Program-made: the position numbers and the translations under genes | Notes under the pieces: generated by a model | Seen by the model: only the letters and a program-made list of their open reading frames with translations | Told to the model about the DNA's origin: nothing | Database searches by the model: none | Assembly: GCA_964567785.1 (NCBI GenBank) | Contig: CAZMOK010000005.1 | Span: forward strand, 12,003-76,002 | DNA length: 64,000 nt | Direction of reading: 5' to 3' | DNA from: CAZMOK01 sp964567785 | Lineage (GTDB): Bacteria > Bacteroidota > Bacteroidia > Bacteroidales > JAGOPY01 | Shown here: in pieces, positions 1 to 9,274 of the stretch | How positions within the stretch are numbered: the first letter of the stretch is position 1 | Layout of the letters: every line of letters begins with the position of its first letter

Positions 1-1
1 T

Positions 2-253
2 ACGCTTGCCGCCATTCCGAGGTACGAAACCAGGTACTTTGAAGTAAGTATGCCTGTATCTTTGTATGAATGGAAATTCCCAAGAATAGGCTTTTCCGTA
101 AGGATACACGACCTGACCATCGGGACCGACCGGCTGGGGGGCTTCCTGACCAGCCAGGACTTTACCGGGATGGATTTCTATATCTCCTACAAGATCAATT
201 TTAACGGCCATACATCCCGCTGGCAGAGGGTCAGGCCCTGCGCTTTCCAGTAG
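2..253 (+). CDS. C-terminal part of a DUF5723-like outer-membrane protein (left-truncated)
   Basis: The reading frame is open from the left edge, so the true start lies outside the window; the ATG at 50 is internal. The visible 83 residues alternate hydrophobic and polar positions like amphipathic beta strands. They include a stretch reading IHDLTIGTDRLG followed by DFTGMDFYISYKINF. This resembles the last strands of the DUF5723 family of Bacteroidota outer-membrane beta-barrel proteins, where a similar TIG-D-L and DF-G-DFY pattern occurs near the C-terminus. The family assignment is from memory and rests on a short segment. The gene is convergent with the permease gene that ends 3 bases downstream. 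Confidence 0.55.
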   Translation, partial: TLAAIPRYETRYFEVSMPVSLYEWKFPRIGFSVRIHDLTIGTDRLGGFLTSQDFTGMDFYISYKINFNGHTSRWQRVRPCAFQ

Positions 254-256
254 CCT

Positions 257-1522
257 TCACGCTGCCAGCTTAACGTCCAGGGCGTCCCGCAGACCGTTCC
301 CCACTGTCATGAACGCAAGCACAAGTAGCATTATGGCCAGCCCGGGGATAATTGCAAGATATGCAGCATCAAGAATTATGAAGGGGTAATTTTCCTTGAT
401 CATCATGCCCCAGGATGGAGTGGGGGGCTGAACACCTATACCAAGGAAGCTCAGGCCTGCCTCGATAAGGATGGCAGATGCGAAATTCGCTGCTGCAATA
501 ACTATCAGGGGACTTATGATATTTGGTAAAATATGCCGTGTAATGATCCTGATACTTCCAAATCCCAGCGCCCTCGCCGCTTCCACAAATTCTTTCTCCC
601 TGATACTGAGTATCTGGCCGCGGGTCACCCTCGCTGTTTCCACCCAGGTGGTCAGTCCCACGGCAATAAATATCTGCCATATCCCTTTTCCCAGGGCAAA
701 ACTTATGGCAATGACCAGGAGCAAGGTAGGGATGCTCCAGACCACATTGATGAGCCATACCACGAACTGATCGATTAACCCTCCGAAAAAGCCGCCGGCA
801 GAGCCTATGATAAGCCCAACTGTTATGGATATCAATACCGAAATGAAGCCTACCGATAAACTGATCCTGGTGCCCAGGAGTAACCTGCTCAGGATATCCC
901 TGCCGAACCGGTCGGTACCCAGCAGGTAGGTGCGCTGCATGATATTTTCTTCGCTGATACGTTCCCTCAGCTCTGCTAATTCATAAACTCTCTTCTTACC
1001 GGCTTCACTATGCACTATCACCACACTGCCATCATGGGAATATTGGAGTTCATTTAAAGGAAAGAGCACATCAACAAGCAAAAGGCTGTCTTCAGGGACT
1101 CTTGCGTACTCGTCTTCTCCACAGGTTCTGAAGTATATGTATTCATTCCCGAACCTGTAATCACTTATGGGAATGTTCCGGTACAAGGATTGCCTGCCAA
1201 AGATCATGGTGTAGAGAAACCCCTTTTGCTTTATTTCAATGTTTTTTCTCAGCTTAAGCATGGTCACGCTGAACCCCGGCTTTTGCATCGAGATCTCAAG
1301 ATGTTGCTCATTGGCGAAAGGCGTTTTATCAGGGGTGACCAGGTACCCCAGAATAGCTATGAAGGCACAGAAAATTATGTAGATCAGTGCTGCGACCGAT
1401 AATTTATTCTTCCTGAAGCGCTTCCAGGCAAGCCTGTTGAGCGAGCCTGATGCCAGGTATTCTCTTTTCCTGAATATCCGCAGCCTGTTAAGCATTTTTG
1501 CAACCTGTTCTGTGGACTTCAA
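257..1522 (-). CDS. ABC transporter permease, OppC/DppC family
   Basis: Inner-membrane permease of a peptide/nickel-type ABC importer (421 aa). An N-terminal cytoplasmic segment with RFRKNKLSVAALIYI leads into TM1. The C-terminal half carries the family core LGTDRFGRDILSRLL (about residues 200-215), several membrane segments, and the EAA coupling loop EAARALGFGSIRIITRHILP that contacts the ATPase. Between TM1 and the LGTDRFGRD motif lies an extra periplasmic domain of roughly 130 residues, much longer than in proteobacterial OppC. No ATPase or second permease gene adjoins it here. An OppA-like lipoprotein lies far away at 57786, so a partnership is only possible, not shown. Substrate unknown. 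Confidence 0.9.
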   Translation of the reverse strand: MKSTEQVAKMLNRLRIFRKREYLASGSLNRLAWKRFRKNKLSVAALIYIIFCAFIAILGYLVTPDKTPFANEQHLEISMQKPGFSVTMLKLRKNIEIKQKGFLYTMIFGRQSLYRNIPISDYRFGNEYIYFRTCGEDEYARVPEDSLLLVDVLFPLNELQYSHDGSVVIVHSEAGKKRVYELAELRERISEENIMQRTYLLGTDRFGRDILSRLLLGTRISLSVGFISVLISITVGLIIGSAGGFFGGLIDQFVVWLINVVWSIPTLLLVIAISFALGKGIWQIFIAVGLTTWVETARVTRGQILSIREKEFVEAARALGFGSIRIITRHILPNIISPLIVIAAANFASAILIEAGLSFLGIGVQPPTPSWGMMIKENYPFIILDAAYLAIIPGLAIMLLVLAFMTVGNGLRDALDVKLAA

Positions 1523-1620
1523 AATTAAACCTTTTGATCAATAAAATGATCAACCGTTCCTTCTGTAGTGTAGGAAGTTTATTTGATCCTTGATCCTTTT
1601 TAAGAAATTGATTTTTATCG

Positions 1621-1628
1621 TATATTTG
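1621..1628 (+). promoter_or_regulatory. sigma-AB -7 element of tRNA-His
   Basis: TATATTTG matches the Bacteroidota -7 consensus TAnnTTTG and lies 12 bases before the tRNA. No clear TTTG -33 element was found at the usual distance. Confidence 0.65.
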
Positions 1629-1640
1629 CACCGCCAAAAT

Positions 1641-1715
1641 GGTGGATGTAGCTCAGCAGGTTAGAGCATCGGATTGTGGTTCCGAGGGTCGTGGGTTCGA
1701 GTCCCATCTTCCACC
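1641..1715 (+). tRNA. tRNA-His (GTG)
   Basis: A cloverleaf can be drawn by eye. The anticodon stem is TCGGA/TCCGA around a 7-base loop with anticodon GTG. The T arm is GTGGG-TTCGAGT-CCCAT and the D arm contains GCTCAGCAGGTTAGAGC. The acceptor stem GTGGATG/CTTCCAC has one T-T mismatch at the sixth pair. An extra G at -1 pairs with C73, the tRNA-His identity feature. CCA is not encoded (CCC-G follows). A promoter precedes it and an intrinsic terminator follows directly, so it appears to be a single-gene transcript. Confidence 0.95.
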
Positions 1716-1717
1716 CG

Positions 1718-1746
1718 AAGCTATCGAAGAGTCGGTAGCTTTTTTT
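1718..1746 (+). terminator. Intrinsic terminator after tRNA-His
   Basis: A 10-bp stem, AAGCTATCGA paired with TCGGTAGCTT (one G-T pair), encloses the loop AGAG and runs into a T tract. It starts 3 bases after the tRNA. Confidence 0.85.
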
Positions 1747-1824
1747 GTAACGGTACGGCATCATCAGGACGGTTGCCCGGAAAAAGGTATACAGGCCTGA
1801 TTTCATAACACCGTTGGAAATAGC

Positions 1825-1832
1825 TATTTTTG
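1825..1832 (+). promoter_or_regulatory. sigma-AB -7 element of ffh
   Basis: TATTTTTG fits TAnnTTTG and lies 25 bases before the ffh ATG, predicting a leader of about 20 bases. Confidence 0.6.
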
Positions 1833-1857
1833 CAACCTGAATAATTAATATTGCGAG

Positions 1858-3210
1858 ATGTTTGAAGGATTACAGGATAAATTAGAACGATCGTTTAAAA
1901 TACTGAAGGGCCATGGCCATATCACTGAGATCAATGTGGCCGAAACCTTGAAAGAGGTGCGCAAAGCCCTTCTCGATGCCGACGTGAGCTACAAAATTGC
2001 CAAAGAGTTCACAGAGGAGGTCAAGGAGGAAGCGCTAGGTCAGAAGATACTCACGGCAGTTTCCCCCGGCCAGTTGATGGTCAAGATTGTGCGCGACAAG
2101 CTTGCCGAGCTGATGGGAAGCGAGAAAGAAGATATCAATATCGAAGGCAGCCCGGCGGTGATCCTTATTGCAGGCCTCCAGGGTAGCGGTAAAACTACCT
2201 TTTCGGCCAAGCTGGCCAATTATCTTAATTCAAAAAAAGGTAAATCACCCCTGCTTGTTGCAGGCGATGTTTACCGTCCTGCCGCTATTGATCAGCTCAA
2301 GGTGCTTGGAGAACAGATCAACGTTGAAGTTTACCACGAGCCGGAAAACAAAGATCCTGTTAAGATTGCCAAAAATGCCATAAGCCAGGCAAAGCAGGAT
2401 GGTAAGCAGGTTGTGATCATCGATACCGCCGGCCGACTTGCCATTGATGAAATGATGATGAATGAGATATCATCCATTAAGAGCTCGGTAGATCCGCATG
2501 AGACCCTTTTCGTGGTCGACTCCATGACCGGTCAGGATGCTGTCAATACGGCGAAGGCATTCAACGACAGGCTCGATTTCGACGGGGTGGTCCTTACCAA
2601 GCTGGATGGGGATACCCGGGGTGGTGCAGCGCTCACGATCAAGGCCGTGGTAGATAAACCCATCAAATTCATCGGTATCGGTGAAAAGATTGATGCCATT
2701 GACCTTTTTTATCCTTCCAGGATGGCCGACAGGATCCTGGGCATGGGCGATATCGTGTCACTTGTTGAAAAAGCACAAGAACAGTTTGATGAGCAGGAAG
2801 CCAAGCAGATACAGAAAAAAATTGCCAAAAACCAGTTCAATTTCGATGACTTCCTGAACCAGATCAAACAGATAAAGAAAATGGGGAATGTCAAAGACCT
2901 TATGGGAATGATCCCCGGTATGGGCAAAGCCCTGAAAGGTGTTGACCTTGACGATGATGCCTTTAAGGGTATTGAGGCCATCATCTATTCAATGACCCCC
3001 GAAGAGAGGAACAATCCCAAGATACTTAACGGCTCCCGCAGGAAAAGGATAGCAAACGGCAGTGGTACCGATATTCAGGAAGTGAACAGGCTGATAAAGC
3101 AGTTCAACGAAACTTCCAAAATGATGCGGATGATGTCAGGCGGCAAGGGCAAGGGCAAGAACATGGCCCAGTTGATGCAAAGAATGAAGAATACCCCCGG
3201 TATGCGATGA
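1858..3210 (+). CDS. ffh: Signal recognition particle protein Ffh (SRP54)
   Basis: GTPase of the signal recognition particle, which binds 4.5S RNA and hydrophobic signal sequences and delivers ribosomes to FtsY and SecYEG. It is 450 aa, the usual length. The N domain (about 1-90) is followed by the G domain with P-loop GLQGSGKTT (106-114), the DVYRPAAIDQL motif, DTAGRL, and TKLDGDTRGG. A methionine-rich M domain (about 300-450) ends in MMRMMSGGKGKGKNMAQLM. It heads a run of + strand genes, with folD 22 bases downstream, under its own -7 element. The 4.5S RNA gene was not found in the window. Confidence 0.98.
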   Translation: MFEGLQDKLERSFKILKGHGHITEINVAETLKEVRKALLDADVSYKIAKEFTEEVKEEALGQKILTAVSPGQLMVKIVRDKLAELMGSEKEDINIEGSPAVILIAGLQGSGKTTFSAKLANYLNSKKGKSPLLVAGDVYRPAAIDQLKVLGEQINVEVYHEPENKDPVKIAKNAISQAKQDGKQVVIIDTAGRLAIDEMMMNEISSIKSSVDPHETLFVVDSMTGQDAVNTAKAFNDRLDFDGVVLTKLDGDTRGGAALTIKAVVDKPIKFIGIGEKIDAIDLFYPSRMADRILGMGDIVSLVEKAQEQFDEQEAKQIQKKIAKNQFNFDDFLNQIKQIKKMGNVKDLMGMIPGMGKALKGVDLDDDAFKGIEAIIYSMTPEERNNPKILNGSRRKRIANGSGTDIQEVNRLIKQFNETSKMMRMMSGGKGKGKNMAQLMQRMKNTPGMR

Positions 3211-3232
3211 TCAACCTTAACAGGCTTGCTAT

Positions 3233-4114
3233 ATGGAATTGATTGACGGAAAAAAAATTGCAGCGGAAATTAAAATGGAGATAAAGAAAGAGGTCTCCGG
3301 AATGATCGATAACGGCCTGGATGGACCACACCTTGCTGCTGTGCTGGTTGGTGAAGATGCTGCGAGCCAGACCTATGTCAGAAGCAAGGAGAAAGCCTGC
3401 CGGGAAGCGGGCATCATTTCATCAGTTTATAACCTGCCGGGAAACACCACCCGGAAAGAACTGCTCGAAACTATTGATTTCCTGAACAACGATCCTGAGG
3501 TGGATGGCTTCATTGTGCAACTCCCACTCCCTGGTCATATTGACGAGGACACAGTGATACAGCAGATCAGGCCCGAAAAGGATGTTGACGGTTTCCACCC
3601 CGTGAATATCGGAAGGATGGTGCTCGGACTGCCGGCCTATATCTCCGCCACACCCTTCGGTATCCTGAAACTGATGGAAAGGTCAGGGATCGAAACAGAA
3701 GGAAAGCACTGTGTGGTTGTGGGCAGGAGCAACATTGTAGGTACCCCGGTCAGCATACTCCTATCAAGGAAATCCAAAACCGGCAACGCCACTGTAACCC
3801 TTTGCCACAGCAAAACAAAAGACCTTGAAGAAATAACAAAAACCGCTGATATACTGATAGCCGCCATAGGAAAAAAAGAGTTTATTAAGGCAGATATGGT
3901 AAAGAAAGATGCTGCGGTCATTGATGTAGGTATCCACCGAGTGCCCTCCGACAAAACCAAATCAGGCTACAGACTGGTCGGTGATGTCGATTTTGACGAA
4001 GTATCGAAGGTGGCAGGTCATATAACACCTGTGCCCGGAGGTGTGGGGCCCATGACTATAGTCTCTTTGCTGAACAACACACTTATGGCTGCCCGTAAAG
4101 AAATCTATTCTTAG
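3233..4114 (+). CDS. folD: Bifunctional methylenetetrahydrofolate dehydrogenase/cyclohydrolase FolD
   Basis: Cytosolic enzyme of one-carbon metabolism that interconverts 5,10-methylene-, methenyl- and 10-formyl-tetrahydrofolate using NADP. It is 293 aa, the standard size. Family signatures are visible: SQTYVRSKEKACREAGI with the catalytic Lys and Tyr region, VDGFIVQLPLPGHID, PEKDVDGFHPVNIGR, the nucleotide-binding VVVGRSNIVGTPVSILL, and the C-terminal ITPVPGGVGPMT. It lies 22 bases after ffh and 3 bases before the next gene, so probably cotranscribed with both. Confidence 0.97.
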   Translation: MELIDGKKIAAEIKMEIKKEVSGMIDNGLDGPHLAAVLVGEDAASQTYVRSKEKACREAGIISSVYNLPGNTTRKELLETIDFLNNDPEVDGFIVQLPLPGHIDEDTVIQQIRPEKDVDGFHPVNIGRMVLGLPAYISATPFGILKLMERSGIETEGKHCVVVGRSNIVGTPVSILLSRKSKTGNATVTLCHSKTKDLEEITKTADILIAAIGKKEFIKADMVKKDAAVIDVGIHRVPSDKTKSGYRLVGDVDFDEVSKVAGHITPVPGGVGPMTIVSLLNNTLMAARKEIYS

Positions 4115-4117
4115 GAT

Positions 4118-5338
4118 ATGAGAAGTTTTTCACAATTATTCCTGCTAACCATTTTTGTTGCTTTAATTCCCTTCACACTGATATCACAGGATGATGATCT
4201 GACTGTGAGCAATACCTACATGCATGAGCAAGTGATATTCGGAGATCTTACCCCGGAAGCAATATTGCCGAAGGACCTGAAAGAGACATCAGGCCTTATA
4301 TTCTGGAGGAACAGCCTCTGGACTCATAACGACAGCGGGGGAGACCCTGTTATTTTCAGGGTTGATACAGCTACCGGAAACATCCTGCAGAAGATCACTC
4401 TGAAAGGGGCAACCAACCGTGACTGGGAAGACATTACACACGATGATCAATACATCTATGTAGGTGATTTTGGCAACAATTCCGGCAACAGGAAAGACCT
4501 GAAGATCTACAAGTTAAACAAGGACGACGTCCCTGAAAGCGGCGATGCTTCCGTTGAAACCAGGAAGATCATTTTCAGCTTCTCCGACCAGCGATCGTTC
4601 GACAATGATAACAGGGAACACGATTACGATTGTGAATCGATGATCTCTTTTAACGAGAACCTCTATCTTTTCTCAAAGAACTGGATTAACGGTAAGACCA
4701 GGATGTACAGGCTCCCGAAGGATCCCGGCGATCATGTTGCCGAAGTGCTGGGTTCGCTGGATGTGGATGGATTGGTAACGGCTGCTGATATAAACCCCCG
4801 GGGTGACAGGATCGCATTGCTGGGCTACAGGAATTTTTATCCCTTTATTGTTCTGATTAAGGGTTTTGAAGGGGACAGCTTCCTGGAGGGTAAAATGCAA
4901 AAGCTGGACTTCCCGTTCGAAGGCGGGGTGCAGACGGAAGGCGTTGCCTTTGCCGACAGCACCCGACTGATGATATCCTGTGAAGAGCTCAAGACCGAAC
5001 CTCAGGTCTTTTCTTATGATACCTGGAAATGGGAGGAGATGGAAGGGGATGGTCTTGAACCATCCATACTTGATAACTGGGACCTTACGCTGGTCAAGAA
5101 AAAAAGAAAGGGGATCCGTTTTATTGCAGTTGACCTTACTGCCATGCGCGGTAGTGTGTTTTCCGTCGGTATTGAAACCCTTACAGGAAAAGCGATGACC
5201 TTTCCCGGTTATACTTTCGACAGGCATATGGGTAAGAACTACCTGGAGCTTGACGTATTCCCCTTCAATGTATCACATTACAAAGTGTTTATTGGAAACG
5301 GAAGTGCAAGGTCGGAGAAAGAAATTTTTGTTGATTGA
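4118..5338 (+). CDS. Secreted protein of unknown function, possible beta-propeller
   Basis: 406 aa with a clear N-terminal signal peptide (hydrophobic stretch to about residue 22, cleavage near LISQ). I do not recognise a named family. The body has repeated patterns expected of propeller blades: TSGLIFWRNSLWTHNDSGG, NRDWEDITHDDQYIYVGD, LYLFSKNW, and GVAFADSTRLMISCEE. This suggests a periplasmic or surface propeller that binds a ligand or partner. No C-terminal T9SS sorting domain is evident. The start is 3 bases after folD, and the stop overlaps the queE start by 4 bases, so it is translationally coupled within the ffh-folD-queE run. No link to queuosine metabolism can be inferred from position alone. 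Confidence 0.8.
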   Translation: MRSFSQLFLLTIFVALIPFTLISQDDDLTVSNTYMHEQVIFGDLTPEAILPKDLKETSGLIFWRNSLWTHNDSGGDPVIFRVDTATGNILQKITLKGATNRDWEDITHDDQYIYVGDFGNNSGNRKDLKIYKLNKDDVPESGDASVETRKIIFSFSDQRSFDNDNREHDYDCESMISFNENLYLFSKNWINGKTRMYRLPKDPGDHVAEVLGSLDVDGLVTAADINPRGDRIALLGYRNFYPFIVLIKGFEGDSFLEGKMQKLDFPFEGGVQTEGVAFADSTRLMISCEELKTEPQVFSYDTWKWEEMEGDGLEPSILDNWDLTLVKKKRKGIRFIAVDLTAMRGSVFSVGIETLTGKAMTFPGYTFDRHMGKNYLELDVFPFNVSHYKVFIGNGSARSEKEIFVD

Positions 5339-5973
5339 CATTGACCAGAGAAGAGGAAATATTACTTGAACAGGGTAAATTGCTGCCCCTGATGGAAGAC
5401 TTCTATACCATCCAGGGCGAGGGCTACAACACCGGCAAGCCTGCCTATTTCATCAGGCTGGGCGGCTGTGATATGGGCTGCTCCTGGTGTGATGTAAAAG
5501 AATCGTGGAATGCTGACCTTCATCCGCTGACCCCGGCCGATAAAATAATAGAAAGGGCTGCCTCACATCCGGCTAAGGCCGCAGTAATTACAGGTGGGGA
5601 GCCTGTGATGTACAACCTTGAATATCTAACTTCAGGATTGAAAAAGAAAGGGATTAAAACCTTTATCGAAACCTCGGGAGTAAAGCCGCTAACCGGTAAA
5701 TGGGACTGGATCTGTCTCTCTCCCAAAAAGGGCAGCCTCCCTGTTGACGACTATTATTCATTTGCCAGTGAGCTCAAGGTGATAATCTGTAACGAGAAGG
5801 ACCTGACATGGGCCGAACTTAATGCGAAAAGGGTGCATGGCAACTGCCTCCTGTACCTCCAGCCCGAATGGAGTTTGGCTGATGAAGTGCTCCCGGTGAT
5901 CATAGAATATGTGAAGAAAAACCCGAAATGGAATGTTTCCCTGCAGAGCCATAAATACATGAGCATACCCTGA
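5335..5973 (+). CDS. queE: 7-carboxy-7-deazaguanine synthase QueE (radical SAM)
   Basis: Radical SAM enzyme that converts 6-carboxytetrahydropterin to 7-carboxy-7-deazaguanine in the queuosine/preQ0 pathway. It is 212 aa. The substrate motif FYTIQGEGYNTGKPAYFIRL is followed by the 4Fe-4S motif C-x3-C-x2-C in GGCDMGCSWCD (about residues 43-53), then TGGEPVMY and IETSGV. The chosen start is TTG, overlapping the upstream stop; no ATG lies before the conserved N-terminus. The preceding pathway enzyme, QueD, is encoded separately at 17205. queC was not seen in the window. Confidence 0.93.
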   Translation: MTLTREEEILLEQGKLLPLMEDFYTIQGEGYNTGKPAYFIRLGGCDMGCSWCDVKESWNADLHPLTPADKIIERAASHPAKAAVITGGEPVMYNLEYLTSGLKKKGIKTFIETSGVKPLTGKWDWICLSPKKGSLPVDDYYSFASELKVIICNEKDLTWAELNAKRVHGNCLLYLQPEWSLADEVLPVIIEYVKKNPKWNVSLQSHKYMSIP

Positions 5974-5999
5974 CGGGAGGTTTTACCGTTCTAATAATA

Positions 6000-7970
6000 A
6001 TGTTCAGCCTGAAAAATACCCCAAACATATTTCCACCACCGGTTACAATGGTGCTCTTTCTCACTGTAGTGCTTATTCTGCTTTATGTGTCCGGTGTAAA
6101 GGCACAGGTCGGATCCCTTTCCGAAAGGGACATGAAAAAATTCGAGGAAGCAAAAGCACTCTATTTCGATAGGAACTTCAAGGGTTCCGAGAAGATCCTG
6201 GATAAGATCCTGGCATCAAACGAAAGTTTTGTTGAGGGATACTTCTTACTCGGGGATATCAAAATGGAAACCGGCAAACCGGAAGAGGCTTCTGAAGCTT
6301 ATAAAAAGGTTGTCAGCTCCGATTCCACTTCCTATCCGGTAGTGCATAAGCTCATTGCATCTGCCGAATTTGCAATGATGGATTACGGGGAGGCCGCGCA
6401 ATTCTATGAAAAGTACCTGCGGCTTTCAGGTCCCACAGCAGGTGAGACTGAAAATATCAAGGAAAAGCTTGAGATATGCCGTTTCCGGCTCAAACTGATC
6501 AACAACCCTGTTGTTTTTGAACCCGTGAACCTTGGTCCGGAAGTGAACACGTCCGATGATGAATATATCAACACGCTAACAGCCGACGAACAGCAGATAT
6601 TCTTCACAAGGAGAAGCAAATCAAAGGTTGAAGGATTCAGGCAGTATGTGGAGGACTTTTACTTCTCGGAAATAAGCAACGGTAAATGGCAGAAAGCCAT
6701 GCTGCTTGGTTCTCCGGTCGACAGTCGTGGCGACGCAGGTGCTATGAGTGTCTCACCCGGCGGAAGGACCATGTTTTTTACCTCTTGTTACAGGACAGAC
6801 AGCTATGGCAGTTGTGACCTTTACAGGGCTGAAAGAAAAAGGTCGCGATGGTCGAAGCCGGTGAACCTGGGTGAGAAGATCAATACTGAGCTCTGGGATT
6901 CACAACCGTCTGTTTCACCAGATGGACAGACTTTGTTTTTTGCCAGCAACAGGAAAGGCGGGTATGGCAGTTCCGATATCTGGATGGCCGAATTACAGGA
7001 CGACGCAAGCTGGGGCAAAGCCGAAAACCTTGGTGCATCCATCAATACCGATGGTTCTGAAATGGCGCCGTTTATTCATTTCGATAACAAGACGCTGTAT
7101 TTTTCCTCGAACGGGCATATGGGTATGGGTGGAGCCGACCTGTATTATGTCAGGAAAGATAGCAGTGGCCGGTGGGGTGAACCTGTTAACATGGGCTATC
7201 CACTCAACACTTATTATGATGAACTCGCAGTGATCGTCAATGCCACGGGCGATAAAGGATATCTTTCAGCCGTGAGGAAGGAAGGGTATGGGAATTACGA
7301 CCTGTACGAATTCCGGTTGCCTGAAAAAGCCCTGCCGGATCCTGTAACTTACATGAAAGGAACGATTTACGATGCAGTGACCAACGAAACACTTGAAGCT
7401 GCGTTCAGGCTTATTGATCTTGAAGATGGTGATACAACCATGTCGGCCACCTCTTCTGAAGAAGGTGAGTTCCTTGTTTGCATACCCACCGACAGGGATT
7501 ACGCCCTTCATGTTTCAAAAGATAAATACCTTTTTCACTCCGAACATTTTGCCCTTAGGGGAATTCACGAGGTCTCTGATCCTTATCTGATGGATGTGTA
7601 CCTGCAGCCCATAGATACCGGTAAGGTTATGGTGCTCAAGAATGTTTTCTTCGGTTTCGACAAGTACACACTGAAGCCTGAATCGAAGGTGGAGCTTGAA
7701 AAACTGGTTTCTTTCCTTGAGCAGAATGGTGAAATAACCATTGAAATAGGCGGACATACCGATTCAACCGGTACCCGGGAGTATAACCTGGAGCTTTCAA
7801 CCAAAAGGGCCGGTGCTGTTATGGAGTACATCACGACACAGGGGATCGCACCGGAAAGAATGACAGCCCGGGGTTATGGCTTTTCAAGGCCCGTGGCCTC
7901 AAATAAGACAGAAGAGGGGAGGGCGCTGAACCGCAGGACAGAGGTAAAAGTAACGGGTGTCAGACGGTAA
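6000..7970 (+). CDS. PorE-like OmpA-family protein (TPR, PD40 propeller, CRD, OmpA_C)
   Basis: Predicted exported, peptidoglycan-binding envelope protein of 656 aa. Order: signal sequence (an alternative start at 6048 begins with a cleaner signal peptide ending VKAQ); TPR-like helices (about 40-160); a WD40/PD40 propeller (about 175-440) with repeats such as PSVSPDGQTLFFASNRKGG and HFDNKTLYFSSNGHMGMGG; a carboxypeptidase-regulatory-like fold (about 450-540); and an OmpA C-terminal domain with GGHTDSTGTREYNLELSTKRA and ARGYGFSRP. This is the architecture of PorE, the type IX secretion component that anchors the PorK/N ring to peptidoglycan. Bacteroidota carry several paralogues, so PorE-like is safer than PorE. 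It overlaps the convergent MATE gene by 11 bases. Confidence 0.85.
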   Translation: MFSLKNTPNIFPPPVTMVLFLTVVLILLYVSGVKAQVGSLSERDMKKFEEAKALYFDRNFKGSEKILDKILASNESFVEGYFLLGDIKMETGKPEEASEAYKKVVSSDSTSYPVVHKLIASAEFAMMDYGEAAQFYEKYLRLSGPTAGETENIKEKLEICRFRLKLINNPVVFEPVNLGPEVNTSDDEYINTLTADEQQIFFTRRSKSKVEGFRQYVEDFYFSEISNGKWQKAMLLGSPVDSRGDAGAMSVSPGGRTMFFTSCYRTDSYGSCDLYRAERKRSRWSKPVNLGEKINTELWDSQPSVSPDGQTLFFASNRKGGYGSSDIWMAELQDDASWGKAENLGASINTDGSEMAPFIHFDNKTLYFSSNGHMGMGGADLYYVRKDSSGRWGEPVNMGYPLNTYYDELAVIVNATGDKGYLSAVRKEGYGNYDLYEFRLPEKALPDPVTYMKGTIYDAVTNETLEAAFRLIDLEDGDTTMSATSSEEGEFLVCIPTDRDYALHVSKDKYLFHSEHFALRGIHEVSDPYLMDVYLQPIDTGKVMVLKNVFFGFDKYTLKPESKVELEKLVSFLEQNGEITIEIGGHTDSTGTREYNLELSTKRAGAVMEYITTQGIAPERMTARGYGFSRPVASNKTEEGRALNRRTEVKVTGVRR

Positions 7971-9264
7971 ATCTTTTCAATACTGATCTCTTGTATATCG
8001 CGCTCAGGATAGCACTTCTCGACATCATAAAAATCAGCATTGAGAACCACAGGCCGTGGTTGTCAAAATATTTTAAACCAAGTATGCTGGTTGGAAGGAA
8101 AATCACAACTGTTGCAATTATCATTGCGTTCCTCATGGCAGCGGTTGCTGTTGCCCCGGCGTACACACCGTCCCAAATGAAAGCTGCAAAGGAAACCACC
8201 GGAATAAAACCTATCCAGGGCAAATATTCTCTTGATAATTCAATAAGATCAGGGTTGTCGGTAAGTATCCTGAGTATGTATTTCCCGGTAAAAACGTAAA
8301 CAAGTGTGAAACCGGCTGCGATACCGATGCCCCAGTAAAACAATAGTTTTAACACCCTGGTGAAATTATCGCGCTGGCCGGCGCCAATAAACCTGCCCGA
8401 CAAGGCCTCGGCAGCATTGGCATACCCGTCGATGAAATAAGAAAATATAAAGAGGAATTGCAGCAACAGGGTGTTCACGGCAAGCACAGTATCATTTATA
8501 CCTGCCGATTTTGAGGTGAAATATGCAAAGACGATAAGGAGCAGGAGGGTGCGTATCATTATGTCCCTGTTGACAAGGAAGAATTTTTTGAGGTCGGGCC
8601 ATACCAGTACCTGCTTAAGTTTCCAGTAAATTGAAAATTCCCTGTATTTTTTTACAAACAGGATGATGCCAAGAATCAGTCCTGAATACTGGGCAAGCAC
8701 GGTTCCCAGTGCCACTCCGTCGGATTTCATCCCCAATACCAGTACAAAGAGCAGGTTAAAACCTATATTCAGAATGTTTACAGTAATAGCAAGGGCCATC
8801 GGGTACCTGGCATTCTGCATCCCCAGGAACCAACCCGACAGGGCATACAGCCCTATGGTTGCGGGGGCTGCGTAGATCCTTATGTAAAAGTAAGAAGAAG
8901 CAAGGCTTTCCACTTCAGGGCTTGCCTCGAGCAGCAAAAAGCTCACCCTGGCAATGGGCACCTGGAGAATCCATATCAGCACTGCGGATGAAAGAGCCAC
9001 ACCTGCCGCCCTGGCAAATATTAACGACATTTCAGCCTTCTTCCGGGCCCCGTAAGCCTGTGCGGTCAAGCCGCTGGTGCCCATCCTGAGAAAACCGAAC
9101 CCCCAGTATATAAAATTGAAAATAATTCCGCCGATGGCAATGGCGCCTATGTAAACCTCCGATTCAAGGTGCCCCAGAACGGCAAGGTCGACCATGCTCA
9201 GCAAAGGTACCGTGATGTTGCTGATCACATTGGGTAGGGCAAGATCAAGTATCTTCCTGTTCAA
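7960..9264 (-). CDS. MATE family efflux transporter (DinF-like)
   Basis: Twelve-segment inner-membrane antiporter of the multidrug and toxin extrusion family, 434 aa, the usual size. The N-terminal IDLALPNVISNITVPLLSMVDLAVLGHL is written here in family register: ALPNVISN, then MVDLAVLGHLES, then ITFGFGFLRMGTSGL-like text (WGFGFLRMGTSGLTAQAYG), which is typical of the DinF branch. Two MatE halves follow with the second at about residue 230. It lies 10 bases after the flavin reductase-rubredoxin gene on the same strand and may be cotranscribed. Substrate not predictable. Confidence 0.92.
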   Translation of the reverse strand: MNRKILDLALPNVISNITVPLLSMVDLAVLGHLESEVYIGAIAIGGIIFNFIYWGFGFLRMGTSGLTAQAYGARKKAEMSLIFARAAGVALSSAVLIWILQVPIARVSFLLLEASPEVESLASSYFYIRIYAAPATIGLYALSGWFLGMQNARYPMALAITVNILNIGFNLLFVLVLGMKSDGVALGTVLAQYSGLILGIILFVKKYREFSIYWKLKQVLVWPDLKKFFLVNRDIMIRTLLLLIVFAYFTSKSAGINDTVLAVNTLLLQFLFIFSYFIDGYANAAEALSGRFIGAGQRDNFTRVLKLLFYWGIGIAAGFTLVYVFTGKYILRILTDNPDLIELSREYLPWIGFIPVVSFAAFIWDGVYAGATATAAMRNAMIIATVVIFLPTSILGLKYFDNHGLWFSMLIFMMSRSAILSAIYKRSVLKRFTV

Positions 9265-9274
9265 AATTTATAGA

